Below are positions 37,081-45,981 of a DNA stretch of 64,000 bases, piece after piece (positions within the stretch are counted from its first letter, which is position 1; each line of letters begins with the position of its first letter). The notes below the pieces were generated by a model that was not told the origin of the DNA, ran no database searches, and was given only the letters and a program-made list of their open reading frames with translations. Origin of the DNA: [Mycobacterium] manitobense (GTDB lineage Bacteria > Actinomycetota > Actinomycetes > Mycobacteriales > Mycobacteriaceae). Position numbers and translations under genes: made by a program. The stretch covers positions 62,001 through 126,000 of the forward strand of contig NZ_JACKSJ010000024.1 of assembly GCF_025821665.1 (NCBI RefSeq), given 5' to 3'.

Positions 37081-37947
37081 TCAGCCCTTGAGGCCGAGGG
37101 GGCCTGCGAGCTCGGTCAGCGTCGGGATGAGCGCGTCCTTGCCGCCGAGCACCTGGATCGTCACATGGTCGGCGCCCGCATCGAGATGCTGGTTCAGGCG
37201 GGCGGCGATCTCCTCCGCCGTGCCGTACGCGACCACCGCGTCGATCAGCTTGTCGCTGCCCGGTTTGGTGACGTCGTCGTCGGTGAAGCCGAGCCGCTTC
37301 CAGTTGTTGACGTAGTTGCGCAGGTCGAGATAGAACTCAACCGTCTGACGGCCGACGTCGCGAGCCTCGTCGGCATCGGTCTCCAGCACCACCTTGTGCT
37401 CGGGTGCGAGGAAGACCGTCGGGCCGATCAGATTACGGGCCTGGCCGGTGTGCTCGGGCGTCGTCAGATACGGATGCGCTCCCGCGCTGCGCCGCGCCGA
37501 CAGCTCGAGCACCTTCGGGCCGAGCGCGGCGATCACGCGGCGGCTCGTCGGCACCTTGGCGGCGTCGAGCTTGTCGAGGTACTCGACAAGCACGTCGTAG
37601 GGCTTGCGGTACTCATCGGTGTGCTCGGGATGGCCGATGCCGACGCCGAGCAGGAACCGGTTCGGGTACGCGTCCTCGATGCGGTGATAGGACTCCGCGA
37701 CCTCCTCGGCGGACGACGCCCAGACGTTGACGATGCCCGTCGCGACCTGCAGTGTCTCGGTCTGCTCGAGGATGGGCTCGACGAACGACAGGTCGGCCGC
37801 GGGTGATGCGCCCACCCACAGCGCCCCGTAGCCGAGCTTCTCGATCTCCGCGGCCTGTTCGGGTGCCGGCGCCCCGCCGGTCCAGACGCCGTAGCGGCCC
37901 AGTCCGGGCTTGAGCGACACGCCCTCGCTGGTCGAAGCCTCACTCAT
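37081..37947 (-). CDS. LLM-class F420-dependent oxidoreductase, Rv3463-like, copy A
   Basis: A 288-residue luciferase-fold protein of the TIGR03620 type. Markers are LGRYGVWTGG, EIEKLGYGALWVGASPAADL, VATGIVNVWASSAEEVAESY, RFLLGVGIGHPEHTDEYRKP and RSAGAHPYLTTPEHTGQARN. The single relative in M. tuberculosis, Rv3463, also sits between infA and rmlB. The substrate is unknown; the fold and genus suggest F420 as cofactor. ATG 37947. Copy B lies 21 bases upstream on the same strand, so the two are probably co-transcribed. Confidence 0.87.
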   Translation of the reverse strand: MSEASTSEGVSLKPGLGRYGVWTGGAPAPEQAAEIEKLGYGALWVGASPAADLSFVEPILEQTETLQVATGIVNVWASSAEEVAESYHRIEDAYPNRFLLGVGIGHPEHTDEYRKPYDVLVEYLDKLDAAKVPTSRRVIAALGPKVLELSARRSAGAHPYLTTPEHTGQARNLIGPTVFLAPEHKVVLETDADEARDVGRQTVEFYLDLRNYVNNWKRLGFTDDDVTKPGSDKLIDAVVAYGTAEEIAARLNQHLDAGADHVTIQVLGGKDALIPTLTELAGPLGLKG

Positions 37948-37968
37948 ACGATTCGAGTCCCTTCAGGT

Positions 37969-38814
37969 TCACTGCAGGCCGAGCGGCCCAGCCAGGTCGG
38001 CCAGTGCGGGCACCAGCTTGTCAGGTCCGGTCAGCACCTGCACCGGCACGTGGTCGGCGCCGGCGGCGATGTGCTGCGCGAGTCGCGCGGCGATCTCCAC
38101 CGGTGTTCCGTAGGCGACGACGGCGTCCACCAGACGGTCACTACCCGGTTTTGCCAGATCTTGATCATCGAACCCGAGACGCCGCCAGTTGTTCAGGTAA
38201 TTCTGCAGGTCGAGGTAGATCTCGAGGGCTTTGCGGCCGACGGCGCGGGCGCGTTCCGGATCGGTGGTCAGCACCGCCTTGTGCTCGGGCGCGAGGAATG
38301 CGTCGGCGCCGATCACCTCGCGGGCCGTGGCGGTGTGCTCGGGGGTGGTCAGATACGGGTGGGCACCCGCCGACCGGTGCGCCGAAAGTTCGAGCACCTT
38401 CGGGCCGAGCGCGGCGACCACCCGGCGGTCCTTCGGGACGCCGTATTCGTCGAGCTTGTCGAGGTAGTCGTTCAGTGCGACCAGCGGCTTCTTGTACTCC
38501 GAGTCGGCTTCGGGGTGGCCGACGCCGATGCCGAGCAGGAACCGGCCCGGGTAGGCGGCCTCGATGCGGTGGAACGACTCGCTGACCGGGCCGGGCTCGG
38601 CGCTCCACACGTTGACGATGGCGGTGGCGAGCTGCAGCTTCTCGGTGGCGCCGAGGATGGGGTCGATCCACTCGAGGGCGGCAGGCGGGGAACCGCCCGC
38701 CCAGATGGCGCCGTAGCCGAGCGCCTCGATCTCCCGCAGCTGTGCGGGAGACAGCTGTGCGAACTGGGTGTAGAGCCCCATGACGCCGTAACGGCCCATG
38801 TCAGGTTTGGTCAT
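37969..38814 (-). CDS. LLM-class F420-dependent oxidoreductase, Rv3463-like, copy B
   Basis: A 281-residue paralogue of copy A, clearly similar throughout (MGRYGVMGLYTQFAQLSPAQ; IEALGYGAIWAGGSPPAALE; RSAGAHPYLTTPEHTATARE). The glycine-rich N-terminal loop differs (MGLYTQFAQ against WTGGAPAPE), the part that usually contacts substrate, so specificity may differ. ATG 38814 is chosen because it gives MTKPDMGRYGV and has CCGGAGG upstream; longer in-frame starts add a non-homologous leader. It appears to head a short operon with copy A. Confidence 0.87.
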   Translation of the reverse strand: MTKPDMGRYGVMGLYTQFAQLSPAQLREIEALGYGAIWAGGSPPAALEWIDPILGATEKLQLATAIVNVWSAEPGPVSESFHRIEAAYPGRFLLGIGVGHPEADSEYKKPLVALNDYLDKLDEYGVPKDRRVVAALGPKVLELSAHRSAGAHPYLTTPEHTATAREVIGADAFLAPEHKAVLTTDPERARAVGRKALEIYLDLQNYLNNWRRLGFDDQDLAKPGSDRLVDAVVAYGTPVEIAARLAQHIAAGADHVPVQVLTGPDKLVPALADLAGPLGLQ

Positions 38815-38872
38815 GGTGGCGACAACCTCCGGCCGGTCGAGAGCTATTCCGTTCCGCTCAGGTCGAGCGGAA

Positions 38873-40378
38873 TCATTCGGTGCCGGCGGCGGACAGTTCA
38901 CCGGGCGTCGGCGTCACCGGCGGCGGCGCCACCAGCGGCAGGCACACGATGAACCGGGTGTCTCCGGGGCGGGACTGCACCGAGAGGTTCCCTGCGTGCT
39001 TCTCCACCACGATGCGCCACGCCAGGTCCAGGCCGAGCCCGGTGCCCTCGCCGAACGGTTTCGTGGTGAAGAACGGGGTGAAGATGCGGTCGACGATGTC
39101 CTCGGGGATGCCGGGGCCGTCGTCGCAGATCTCGACCCGGATCATCTGCTCGCTCTCGCGGCTGGTCCGGATGGTCAGGGTGCCGTGCCCGTCCATCGCC
39201 TGGATCGCGTTGTCGATGATGTTGGTCCACACCTGGTTCAGATCGCCCGGGTAGCACTGCAATTCGGGCAGCGTCTTGTCCATCTCCTTGACGATCGTGA
39301 TGGGCCTGCCCTTGCCCTGATGGCCGATCTTCTCGCCGAACATCATGATCGTGCTGCGAAGCAACTCGTGCACGTCGGCGCTCTGGTACGAGCCGCGGTC
39401 CATCTGCGAGTACTGCTTGGCCCCGGCGAGCAGCGCCGAGATGCGCTTGCTGGCCTCGGCGATCTCGTTCATGCGCAGTTCGTTGTCGATGGTGTACTTC
39501 AGCCACCCGACCGCGGCCTGCAGCGACGCGGTGGCGTCGACCTCGTCCACCGAGGTGAGCACCTTCTCCAGCCAGTCGGTGTCGAGACCGGCCTCGACGA
39601 ATGTCGGTGCGTAGTCCCAGGCGCCGACGATGTCGTGGCTCTCGAGCCAGTCACCGATCGCGTCCTCCCGGTCGGACGCCTCGAGCGCCGACAGTTCGAC
39701 GCCCCGGTTCTTGGCCACCTGCTCGGCGACGTCGTCCTGGATCCGGACCAGCACGCGCAGTGCCTCGGGGGAGAACTTGCCGTCGGCGAGCATCGAGAGC
39801 TTGTGCCGCATCTTGCCGACCGTCTCCCGCAGGTCGGAGACGGCCCGCGCCGTGGCGGCCGCCGGATTGTTGAGCTGATGCGTCAGGCCCGCGGTGATGG
39901 TGCCCAGCGCCAGCAGCTTCTCGCGCTGCCCGATGATCTGGCTCTGCCGCCTGCCACCGACGAGGTGCCCCTCGAGCAGGTGCACCGCCATCGGGAACTG
40001 CGTCTGCATGAACTTGGCGAAGTCGTTCGAGTCCAGCACGAAGCAGCGCGACGGCTTGGTCAGCCGCACCGAGGCCTGGTAGCTCTGCTCCTCGCCGGGG
40101 ATGTAGGCCGACCATGCGCCGAAGTACACGCCGCGCTGGGAGGTCCGGTTGGTCTGGATGTCGACTCCGCCCGAGCGCTTCGACATGATCAGCTCGCCGT
40201 CGATCATCACGTAGAAGCAGGTGGCGGGTTCGCCCTCGGTGCTTATCGGCCCGGCGGGGAAGGTCTCGATGTGGCCGGCCTCGCAGAGGATGTCCAGCTG
40301 CGCGTCGGAGAGGTCCTCGAAGAGGAACAGCGTGCGGAGTTCCTCGCGCACGCACTCCTCACCGTTCTGCGAGCCCAT
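38873..40378 (-). CDS. Sensor histidine kinase with N-terminal cNMP-binding-like domain
   Basis: A 501-residue soluble kinase. Residues about 15-145 form a cyclic-nucleotide-binding-like beta barrel (FLFEDLSDAQLDILCEAGHI; ATCFYVMIDGELIMS; GVYFGAWSAYIPGEE). The phosphate-binding cassette is not canonical, so the ligand is uncertain. The HisKA-like region has H167 in ITAGLTHQLNNPAAATARAV. HATPase motifs are DNAIQAMDGHG (N box), DDGPGIPEDIVDRIFTPFFT (G1/F) and GTGLGLDLAWRIV (G2). No transmembrane segment. It lies 12 bases downstream of the receiver-flavoprotein gene, with GGAAGGAC before ATG 40378, so the two are co-expressed and the receiver is its probable partner. Confidence 0.88.
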   Translation of the reverse strand: MGSQNGEECVREELRTLFLFEDLSDAQLDILCEAGHIETFPAGPISTEGEPATCFYVMIDGELIMSKRSGGVDIQTNRTSQRGVYFGAWSAYIPGEEQSYQASVRLTKPSRCFVLDSNDFAKFMQTQFPMAVHLLEGHLVGGRRQSQIIGQREKLLALGTITAGLTHQLNNPAAATARAVSDLRETVGKMRHKLSMLADGKFSPEALRVLVRIQDDVAEQVAKNRGVELSALEASDREDAIGDWLESHDIVGAWDYAPTFVEAGLDTDWLEKVLTSVDEVDATASLQAAVGWLKYTIDNELRMNEIAEASKRISALLAGAKQYSQMDRGSYQSADVHELLRSTIMMFGEKIGHQGKGRPITIVKEMDKTLPELQCYPGDLNQVWTNIIDNAIQAMDGHGTLTIRTSRESEQMIRVEICDDGPGIPEDIVDRIFTPFFTTKPFGEGTGLGLDLAWRIVVEKHAGNLSVQSRPGDTRFIVCLPLVAPPPVTPTPGELSAAGTE

Positions 40379-40390
40379 GGGACGTCCTTC

Positions 40391-42094
40391 CTAGGCTTCC
40401 GCCAGGTACCGGTGCACCAGCATCACAGCCATCGAACCCTCGCCGACGGCCGCCGCCACGCGCTTGGCGGATTCGGAACGCACGTCTCCTGCAACGAACA
40501 CTCCGGGGACACTTGTTTCCAGGTGGTGGGGCGGACGCTCGAGCATCCATCCGCTGACCTTGGTCACATCTGGTCCCGACAGGATGAAACCGTGATCGTC
40601 GCGGGCTATTCCCGCTTCCTCCAGCCAGTCGGTGCGCGGCGTCGCGCCGATGAAGCAGCACATCCGGTCGCAGGACACCGTCTCGGTCTCGCCCGACTGC
40701 CTGTCGATCAGGACGAGACCCGACAGGTGGCCGTCCTCGGCCAGGGTGTCCTTGACCTCGGTGCAGGTCCGGACCCGGATGTTCTCCTTCTTGAGGATCC
40801 GGTCGACGAGGTACTGCGACATGCCCGCCTCCAGCGACGGACCCCGGATCAGCATCGTGACCGTCTTGGCGGTCTCGGACATGTACATCGCGGCCTGACC
40901 GGCCGAGTTGGCGCCGCCCACGATGTAGACGTCCTCGCCCTGGCACTCGCTGTTGTCCGACACCGAGGCCCCGTAGTAGACGCCGCGGCCGATGTAGTTG
41001 CAGTCCGGGTCGTCGGGATCGTCCCAGCAGCCGTTGATCTGCAGCTGGCGGTACTCGACGCCGGTGGCGAGGATGACGGCGCGCGCGCCGATGGTGCTGT
41101 CCGGCAGGCGGATCGAATGGGCGGCGCCGATGCCGTTGACCTCGAGCCTGCCCGCCTCCTGGGTGGTGATGACCTCGGCGCCGAAGCGCTCGGCCTGCCT
41201 GCGCGCCGTCGTGGTGAGGTTGGCGCCCGAGACGCCGTTCTCGAAGCCGAGGTAGTTCTCGATCTTGGAGCTGCGGCCCGCCTGCCCACCCGTCGACGAC
41301 CTCTCGATGAGCACCGTCCGCAGGCCCTCGGACGCGCCGTACACCGCGGCCGCCAGGCCGGCAGGACCGCCGCCGATCACCGCGAGGTCGTACATGTCCA
41401 GCTGCGGGCTGGTCGACAGGCCGAGCAGGGTGGCCAGTTCGGCGTCGGTCGGCTCGACGAGCGTCTCACCCTTCTCGGTGATCACGACCGGCAGCCGGCT
41501 GCCGTCGACGCCGGCGGCGTCGAGCAGCTGCCTGCCCTTGTCGTCCTCGGCGTTGACGGCGCGGAACGAGTACTCGTTGCGGGCCAGGAACTGCCGCACC
41601 TGCCAGGACCGCTCGTTGTACCGGTGCCCGATGACCTTGGTGTACGGCATCGCCCGGTCGCCCACGGCGCGCCACTCCTCGAGCAGGCCGTCGAGCACCG
41701 GGTAGAGCTTCTCCTCCGGCGGGTCCCACGGCTTGAGCAGGTAGTGGTCCAGGTCGACGACGTTGATCGCGTCGATCGCGGCGTGGGTGTCGGCGTAGGC
41801 CGTCAGCAGCACCCGGCGGGCGAGCGGGAAGAACTCCATCGCCTTCTCGAGGAACTCGATGCCGCTCATCTGCGGCATCCGGTAGTCGGCGACGAGCACC
41901 GCGACGGTGTCGCCGCGCAGTTTGAGTTCCTTGAGGGTGGCCAGCGCATCGGCGCCCGATTCGGCCCGCAGGATGCGGTACCGCTCGCCGTAGTGGCGGC
42001 GCAGGTCACGTGCGACCGCGCGGGACACCGCCGGGTCGTCGTCGACCGTGAGGATCGCAGGTTTTCGGGTCTGGTGATCAGGACGCGTCATCAC
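40391..42094 (-). CDS. Receiver/glutaredoxin-like/thioredoxin-reductase-like fusion without redox cysteines
   Basis: A 567-residue three-part protein. Residues 12-135 are a receiver domain: D18-D20, phospho-acceptor D70 in VLVADYRMPQMSG, K121 in HYLLKPWDPP. Residues about 145-230 look like a glutaredoxin fold (KVIGHRYNERSWQVRQFLAR; cis-Pro-like LPVVITEKG) with no CxxC. Residues 235-567 are a pyridine-nucleotide disulfide oxidoreductase fold with FAD motif IGGGPAGLAAAVYGA and NADPH motif YIVGGANSAGQAAM. The redox pair that would follow GRGV is missing: YYGASVSD stands where TrxR has CATC. Disulfide reduction is therefore unlikely. GTG 42094 or ATG 42091; a -10-like CATAAT (minus strand) lies just upstream. 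Paired with the cNMP kinase. Confidence 0.88.
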   Translation of the reverse strand: MMTRPDHQTRKPAILTVDDDPAVSRAVARDLRRHYGERYRILRAESGADALATLKELKLRGDTVAVLVADYRMPQMSGIEFLEKAMEFFPLARRVLLTAYADTHAAIDAINVVDLDHYLLKPWDPPEEKLYPVLDGLLEEWRAVGDRAMPYTKVIGHRYNERSWQVRQFLARNEYSFRAVNAEDDKGRQLLDAAGVDGSRLPVVITEKGETLVEPTDAELATLLGLSTSPQLDMYDLAVIGGGPAGLAAAVYGASEGLRTVLIERSSTGGQAGRSSKIENYLGFENGVSGANLTTTARRQAERFGAEVITTQEAGRLEVNGIGAAHSIRLPDSTIGARAVILATGVEYRQLQINGCWDDPDDPDCNYIGRGVYYGASVSDNSECQGEDVYIVGGANSAGQAAMYMSETAKTVTMLIRGPSLEAGMSQYLVDRILKKENIRVRTCTEVKDTLAEDGHLSGLVLIDRQSGETETVSCDRMCCFIGATPRTDWLEEAGIARDDHGFILSGPDVTKVSGWMLERPPHHLETSVPGVFVAGDVRSESAKRVAAAVGEGSMAVMLVHRYLAEA

Positions 42095-42133
42095 CGGTAA
42101 TTATGCGCCGGTCGTCCAGTGGGTATCGGGTCG

Positions 42134-42139
42134 TACGCT
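42134..42139 (+). promoter_or_regulatory. Predicted leaderless -10 box of the SRPBCC gene
   Basis: TACGCT ends six bases before GTG 42146 with no ribosome site between. Confidence 0.5.
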
Positions 42140-42145
42140 CACAGC

Positions 42146-42613
42146 GTGACCGATCTCGAATTCTCTGAGGCGATCCGCGTCGCGCTTCCGCCCGAGCAGG
42201 TCTACGCGCTGGTCTCCGACATCACCCGGATGGGGGAGTGGAGTCCGGTGTGCAAGGCGTGCTGGTGGGAGGACGGCGGCGGGCCGGAGGTGGGGGCGTG
42301 GTTCGTCGGCCGCAACATCACTCCGGAACGGACCTGGGAGACGCGCAGCCAGGTGGTGGCCGCCGATCCGGGCCGCGAATTCGCCTGGGAGGTGAACGGT
42401 GGCTGGGTGCGCTGGGGCTTCACGATGGCCGCCGAGGACGGTCAGGCGGGCACGCGGCTGACCCAGTCATGGGTCTTCCTGCCCAAGGGCATCGCAGGCT
42501 TCCACGAGCGGTACGGCGAGGCGGCGGAGGCGGAGATCGCCAAGCGCAGCGAGGCGGCGAAGAGTGGTATCCCCGCGACGCTGGCCGCGATCAAGCAGAC
42601 CGCCGAGGATTGA
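42146..42613 (+). CDS. SRPBCC (START/Bet v1-like) family protein
   Basis: A 155-residue polyketide-cyclase/dehydrase-like protein of the SRPBCC fold. Strand 1 is LEFSEAIRVALPPEQVYALV, followed by DITRMGEWSPVCKACWWEDG and the closing helix RYGEAAEAEIAKRSEAAKSG. Such proteins bind hydrophobic ligands; the ligand is unknown. GTG 42146 is chosen because a -10 box lies six bases upstream, giving leaderless expression. A divergent kinase/receiver operon and a downstream hydrolase with its own promoter suggest it is monocistronic. Confidence 0.8.
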   Translation: MTDLEFSEAIRVALPPEQVYALVSDITRMGEWSPVCKACWWEDGGGPEVGAWFVGRNITPERTWETRSQVVAADPGREFAWEVNGGWVRWGFTMAAEDGQAGTRLTQSWVFLPKGIAGFHERYGEAAEAEIAKRSEAAKSGIPATLAAIKQTAED

Positions 42614-42684
42614 GGATCGAGAGCCACGTCATGGTCCGCCGCGCTTGTGAGCAAGGCCTCCCGGATACTTCGGGGCTGCGTGGC

Positions 42685-42690
42685 TACCTT
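42685..42690 (+). promoter_or_regulatory. Predicted leaderless -10 box of the ABHD18-like hydrolase
   Basis: TACCTT ends seven bases before ATG 42698 with no ribosome site between. Confidence 0.5.
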
Positions 42691-42697
42691 CTAACGC

Positions 42698-43969
42698 ATG
42701 GGATCACGCAACGACGATGAGGCCGGACGGGAGTCGGGCCGCTCTGTCGTGGAGCGACTGCCCGGATCGGGGCCGCTGCGCACCGTGCTGGCGCCGCTGA
42801 CCCGCACGGGCGGCTACTACGCGAAGTCCTGGCGCGACTATCTCGGTGACGGGCCGGACCAGATGCCGATCGCACGTCCGACCGTCGCGCTCGCCGCTGA
42901 GGCGTTCCGCGACGAGGTGGTCCTGCTGGGGCTGCGGGCACGCAGGCCCGTCAGTGGTGCGCGCGGATTCGAGCGCATCAACGGCGAAGTCGAGGAGGCA
43001 CTCGAGTTCTACGGTGAGCGCGGGCTGCTCGACGAGCCGCAGCGGTACTTCGCTGCACCCGAGCCGCTGACCGACGTGGAGGTCAGTCCCGTGCGGCGGC
43101 GCAACCGCTCCTATTCGCGGTTGCGTTGGCAGAGTGGGTATCGTCCGCTGCCCGGCGAGCCCGGCGGCGATCGCTGGCTGGGTTATCGGGCGATGTCGCG
43201 CGGTTACGGGTTGATGCTGCGGCACCCTGATCCGCGGCCGTGGCTGATGTGCGTCCATGGAACCGAGATGGGCCGTGCCGCAATCGATCTGGCGCTGTTC
43301 CGGGCCTGGTACCTACACGAGACGCTCGGCCTCAACGTCATGTTGCCGGTGCTTCCGATGCACGGTCCCCGGGCGGCGGGGCTGCCGAAAGGCGCGGTGT
43401 TCCCGGGCGAGGACGTGCTCGACGACGTCCACGCGACCGCCCACGCCGTTCACGACGTCCGCAGCCTGCTGTCGTGGATCCGGCGGGAACAGCCGGACGC
43501 GCCGATCGGTGTGTATGGAATGTCGTTGGGCGGCTTCATCTCCGCGCTGGTCGCCAGCCTCGACGACGACCTCCTGTGCGCAGTCCTCGGCGTGCCCGTC
43601 GCGGACCTCGTCGAACTGTTGGGCCGCCACTCGGGACTGCGCCGCGACGATCCCCGCCGCCGGACCATCGAACTCGCCACCCCGCTCGGCCGGATGATCT
43701 CGCCGCTGGCCATGGAACCGAGGGTGCCGATGAGAGGCCGGTTCATCTACGCCGGCCTCGCCGATCAGGTCGTCCACCCGCGCAAGCAGGTCGGTCGCCT
43801 GTGGGAGCACTGGGGACGCCCGGACATCGAGTGGTATCGGGGCGGGCACGCCGGGTTCTTCCGGTCCCGGCCGGTGCAGCGCTTCGTCACCGACGCGCTC
43901 ACGCAGTCCGGCCTGGTCTCAGCCCTTCCGCCGGGCGCTGCGGAACCGTCCGGCGCGCTGACCGGCTGA
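42698..43969 (+). CDS. Alpha/beta hydrolase (ABHD18-like)
   Basis: A 423-residue hydrolase. The N-terminal 170 residues are Arg-rich and lack obvious catalytic motifs. The alpha/beta core follows: PWLMCVHGTEMGRAAID (oxyanion region), the nucleophile elbow GMSLGG in PIGVYGMSLGGFISALVASL (about residue 275), a likely Asp in YAGLADQVVHPRKQ (about residue 353) and the catalytic His in WYRGGHAGFFRSRP (about residue 388). No signal peptide. Substrate unknown. It ends six bases before the convergent flotillin gene. Confidence 0.78.
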   Translation: MGSRNDDEAGRESGRSVVERLPGSGPLRTVLAPLTRTGGYYAKSWRDYLGDGPDQMPIARPTVALAAEAFRDEVVLLGLRARRPVSGARGFERINGEVEEALEFYGERGLLDEPQRYFAAPEPLTDVEVSPVRRRNRSYSRLRWQSGYRPLPGEPGGDRWLGYRAMSRGYGLMLRHPDPRPWLMCVHGTEMGRAAIDLALFRAWYLHETLGLNVMLPVLPMHGPRAAGLPKGAVFPGEDVLDDVHATAHAVHDVRSLLSWIRREQPDAPIGVYGMSLGGFISALVASLDDDLLCAVLGVPVADLVELLGRHSGLRRDDPRRRTIELATPLGRMISPLAMEPRVPMRGRFIYAGLADQVVHPRKQVGRLWEHWGRPDIEWYRGGHAGFFRSRPVQRFVTDALTQSGLVSALPPGAAEPSGALTG

Positions 43970-43974
43970 GCAGG

Positions 43975-45459
43975 TCAAGACGCCGGCGGCGCGACCGGAT
44001 GCGAGTTCGGCTGCGCCGGTTGGCCGTCGGAGCCGGCCATGTCCGTCGACCCGGCGCGGTTCAGCATCGCGGCCACGTCGATCCCCGACGACTTGAGCGA
44101 CTCGACGATCTTCGCGACGGCCAGCGGGCTGACGCCGAGCAGCCCACCCACCGCGTCCTGGGTGTCCGACGAACCGCCGATGATCGACAACCGGTCGACC
44201 GAGGCCAGTGGCAGAGCTGCGGCCTCGGTCGCCTTGACGACCGACGCGAGCACGTCGGGCAGCATCAGCAGCCGGGCGGCGTCGGCGCTGTAGTTGTTCA
44301 GTGCGGCGGCGATCTCCTTCTTACCGGTCGCCTCGGCCACCAGCTTGGCCTCGATGCCCGCCGCCTCGGCGAGTTGCTCGACCCGCAGCGCGTCGGCCGC
44401 CGCCTTGCGGGCGTCGGCCTCGGCCTGCCCGGCGCGCACCGCGGCCTCGGCCTGGGCTTCGGCACCCAGGATCGTCGACTGGCGCTGGCCTTCGGCGCGG
44501 GCGATGTCGGCCGCCCGCTGCGCCTCCGCCGGCGCGATGACGTCGGCCTGCAGCGCCGCCTTGGCCTGCTCGGCGCGACGTTGCTCCACCTCGATGCGGG
44601 CCTCCACGCGGGCGGCCTCCGCCTGCTCGGTGGCGATGCCGACGTCCTTCTGGGCGCGTGCGTTCGCCAGCGGCCCCGCCATGTCGGCCTGGGCGTTCTC
44701 GGCCTCGGTCTGGGCGCGCAGGCGGGCCAGTTCGACGTCGCGCTTCTGATTGGCGGACGCGATCGCGGTGTCGGCCTCGGCTTGGGCGACCGAACCGGCC
44801 TGGCGGGCCTTGGCCGACTGGATCTGCGCGTCGCGCTCTGCCTCGGCGGTGCCGATGGCGGCGTCGCGCTTGACCTCGGCGATACGGCGCTGGCCGAGGG
44901 ATTCCAGGTAGGCGTTGCGGTCGGAGATGCCGGCGATCTTGAGGACGTCGACCTCCATGCCGATGCGGGCGAGGTCACCGCCGGCTTCGTCGACCACGCT
45001 GCGCGCCAGGGTGTCGCGGTTTGAGTTGAGGTCCTCGACGGTCATCGTCGCGGTGATGCCGCGCAGGCTGCCCGCCAGGATCTCGTTGATCTGCCGCTGC
45101 AGCTCGTTGAGGTCCGAGGTGAGGAAGCGCTGCACCGCCGTCTGCACGGCCTCCTCCGACGAGCCGATGCGGACCAACCCGACCGCCTCGACGTTGACCG
45201 GGACGCCGTTGTTGGACAGCGCGTTCTGCAGGTTGATGCTGACGTTGAACGGTTCGAGGCTCATGATGTCGACCCGTTCGATCCCCGGCACGCGGAATCT
45301 GGCGCCGCCGCGGACCACCTTCGGGGTGCCGCGGCCGGTGAAGACGGCCACCTCGTTGGGCGGCACCTTGATGTAGTTCTTCACGTAGATCAGCGGGAGC
45401 GCGACGAACAGCAGCAGCGCCGCGATCACCGCGACGATCACGATCATCAGCACGGACAT
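43975..45459 (-). CDS. Flotillin-family (SPFH domain) membrane scaffold protein
   Basis: A 494-residue flotillin. An N-terminal membrane anchor (MSVLMIVIVAVIAALLLFVA) is followed by the SPFH domain (about 30-200: VPPNEVAVFTGRGTPKVVRG; SVVDEAGGDLARIGMEVDVL) and a long Ala/Glu/Gln-rich coiled coil (about 200-390) with the EA-repeats that give flotillins their oligomeric form. The C-terminal 100 residues are Ala/Ser-rich. Bacterial flotillins organise membrane microdomains. It starts three bases after the NfeD gene, the usual flotillin partner, so the two form an operon. Confidence 0.9.
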   Translation of the reverse strand: MSVLMIVIVAVIAALLLFVALPLIYVKNYIKVPPNEVAVFTGRGTPKVVRGGARFRVPGIERVDIMSLEPFNVSINLQNALSNNGVPVNVEAVGLVRIGSSEEAVQTAVQRFLTSDLNELQRQINEILAGSLRGITATMTVEDLNSNRDTLARSVVDEAGGDLARIGMEVDVLKIAGISDRNAYLESLGQRRIAEVKRDAAIGTAEAERDAQIQSAKARQAGSVAQAEADTAIASANQKRDVELARLRAQTEAENAQADMAGPLANARAQKDVGIATEQAEAARVEARIEVEQRRAEQAKAALQADVIAPAEAQRAADIARAEGQRQSTILGAEAQAEAAVRAGQAEADARKAAADALRVEQLAEAAGIEAKLVAEATGKKEIAAALNNYSADAARLLMLPDVLASVVKATEAAALPLASVDRLSIIGGSSDTQDAVGGLLGVSPLAVAKIVESLKSSGIDVAAMLNRAGSTDMAGSDGQPAQPNSHPVAPPAS

Positions 45460-45462
45460 GGG

Positions 45463-45981
45463 TCAGAACCTTTCGGACGGATGGTCGAGATCGGGGACGG
45501 CGACGACGTGGACGTAGTCGGCGTCGACGTCGGCGATGTAGACCTGGGTGGACTTGGGCAGTGCCGCCGGCTCGTCGCTGCGGGCCTTGGATCGCACCCG
45601 GTTTCCGTCGACGTCGACGAACGACACCTCGCCCCAGCCTTCGGGCGGCACCTCGAGGGTGACGGTGCCGAGCAGGCCGATGTAGGAGGAGCGGCCGCGG
45701 TGGGAGTTGGCCTCCTGGCGGCGGAGGTAGGGCAGCAGCACGCCCTGCAGCAGCGAAACGAGGACGATGGCGGCGCCGCCGGCGACCAGCGCGGAGCCGA
45801 ACCCGGGCAGGCCGGCCCATTCGCCGATCAGCCCACCCGCGCCGGCGCCGAGCACCGCCGCCGACAGCCCGGTCAGGCTGAGGAACGGCATACCGTCGCC
45901 GCTGCCCACCTCGGCGAACAGCAGCGCCGACAGCACCGCGACGGCCCCGACGACGAACGCCGCGAGGTACACAGCGGTCAC
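45463..45981 (-). CDS. NfeD-family membrane protein
   Basis: A 172-residue protein. Three hydrophobic segments in residues 1-90 (TAVYLAAFVVGAVAVLSALL; LTGLSAAVLGAGAGGLIGEW; SALVAGGAAIVLVSLLQGVL) are followed by a soluble beta-rich OB-fold-like domain (GLLGTVTLEVPPEGWGEVSF; VYIADVDADYVHVVAVPDLD). This is the layout of NfeD proteins that act with flotillin in bacteria. GTG 45981 is chosen because GGAGG ends five bases upstream; an in-frame ATG further upstream would add about 15 residues without a good ribosome site. Confidence 0.85.
   Translation of the reverse strand: MTAVYLAAFVVGAVAVLSALLFAEVGSGDGMPFLSLTGLSAAVLGAGAGGLIGEWAGLPGFGSALVAGGAAIVLVSLLQGVLLPYLRRQEANSHRGRSSYIGLLGTVTLEVPPEGWGEVSFVDVDGNRVRSKARSDEPAALPKSTQVYIADVDADYVHVVAVPDLDHPSERF

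Noticed and set aside
38798..42100. An open frame of 1100 codons on the plus strand
   Set aside because: It is antisense to the histidine kinase and receiver-flavoprotein genes, is a monotonous mix of Arg, Val, His, Gly and Asp, and has no domain. Long antisense frames are expected in high-GC coding DNA.
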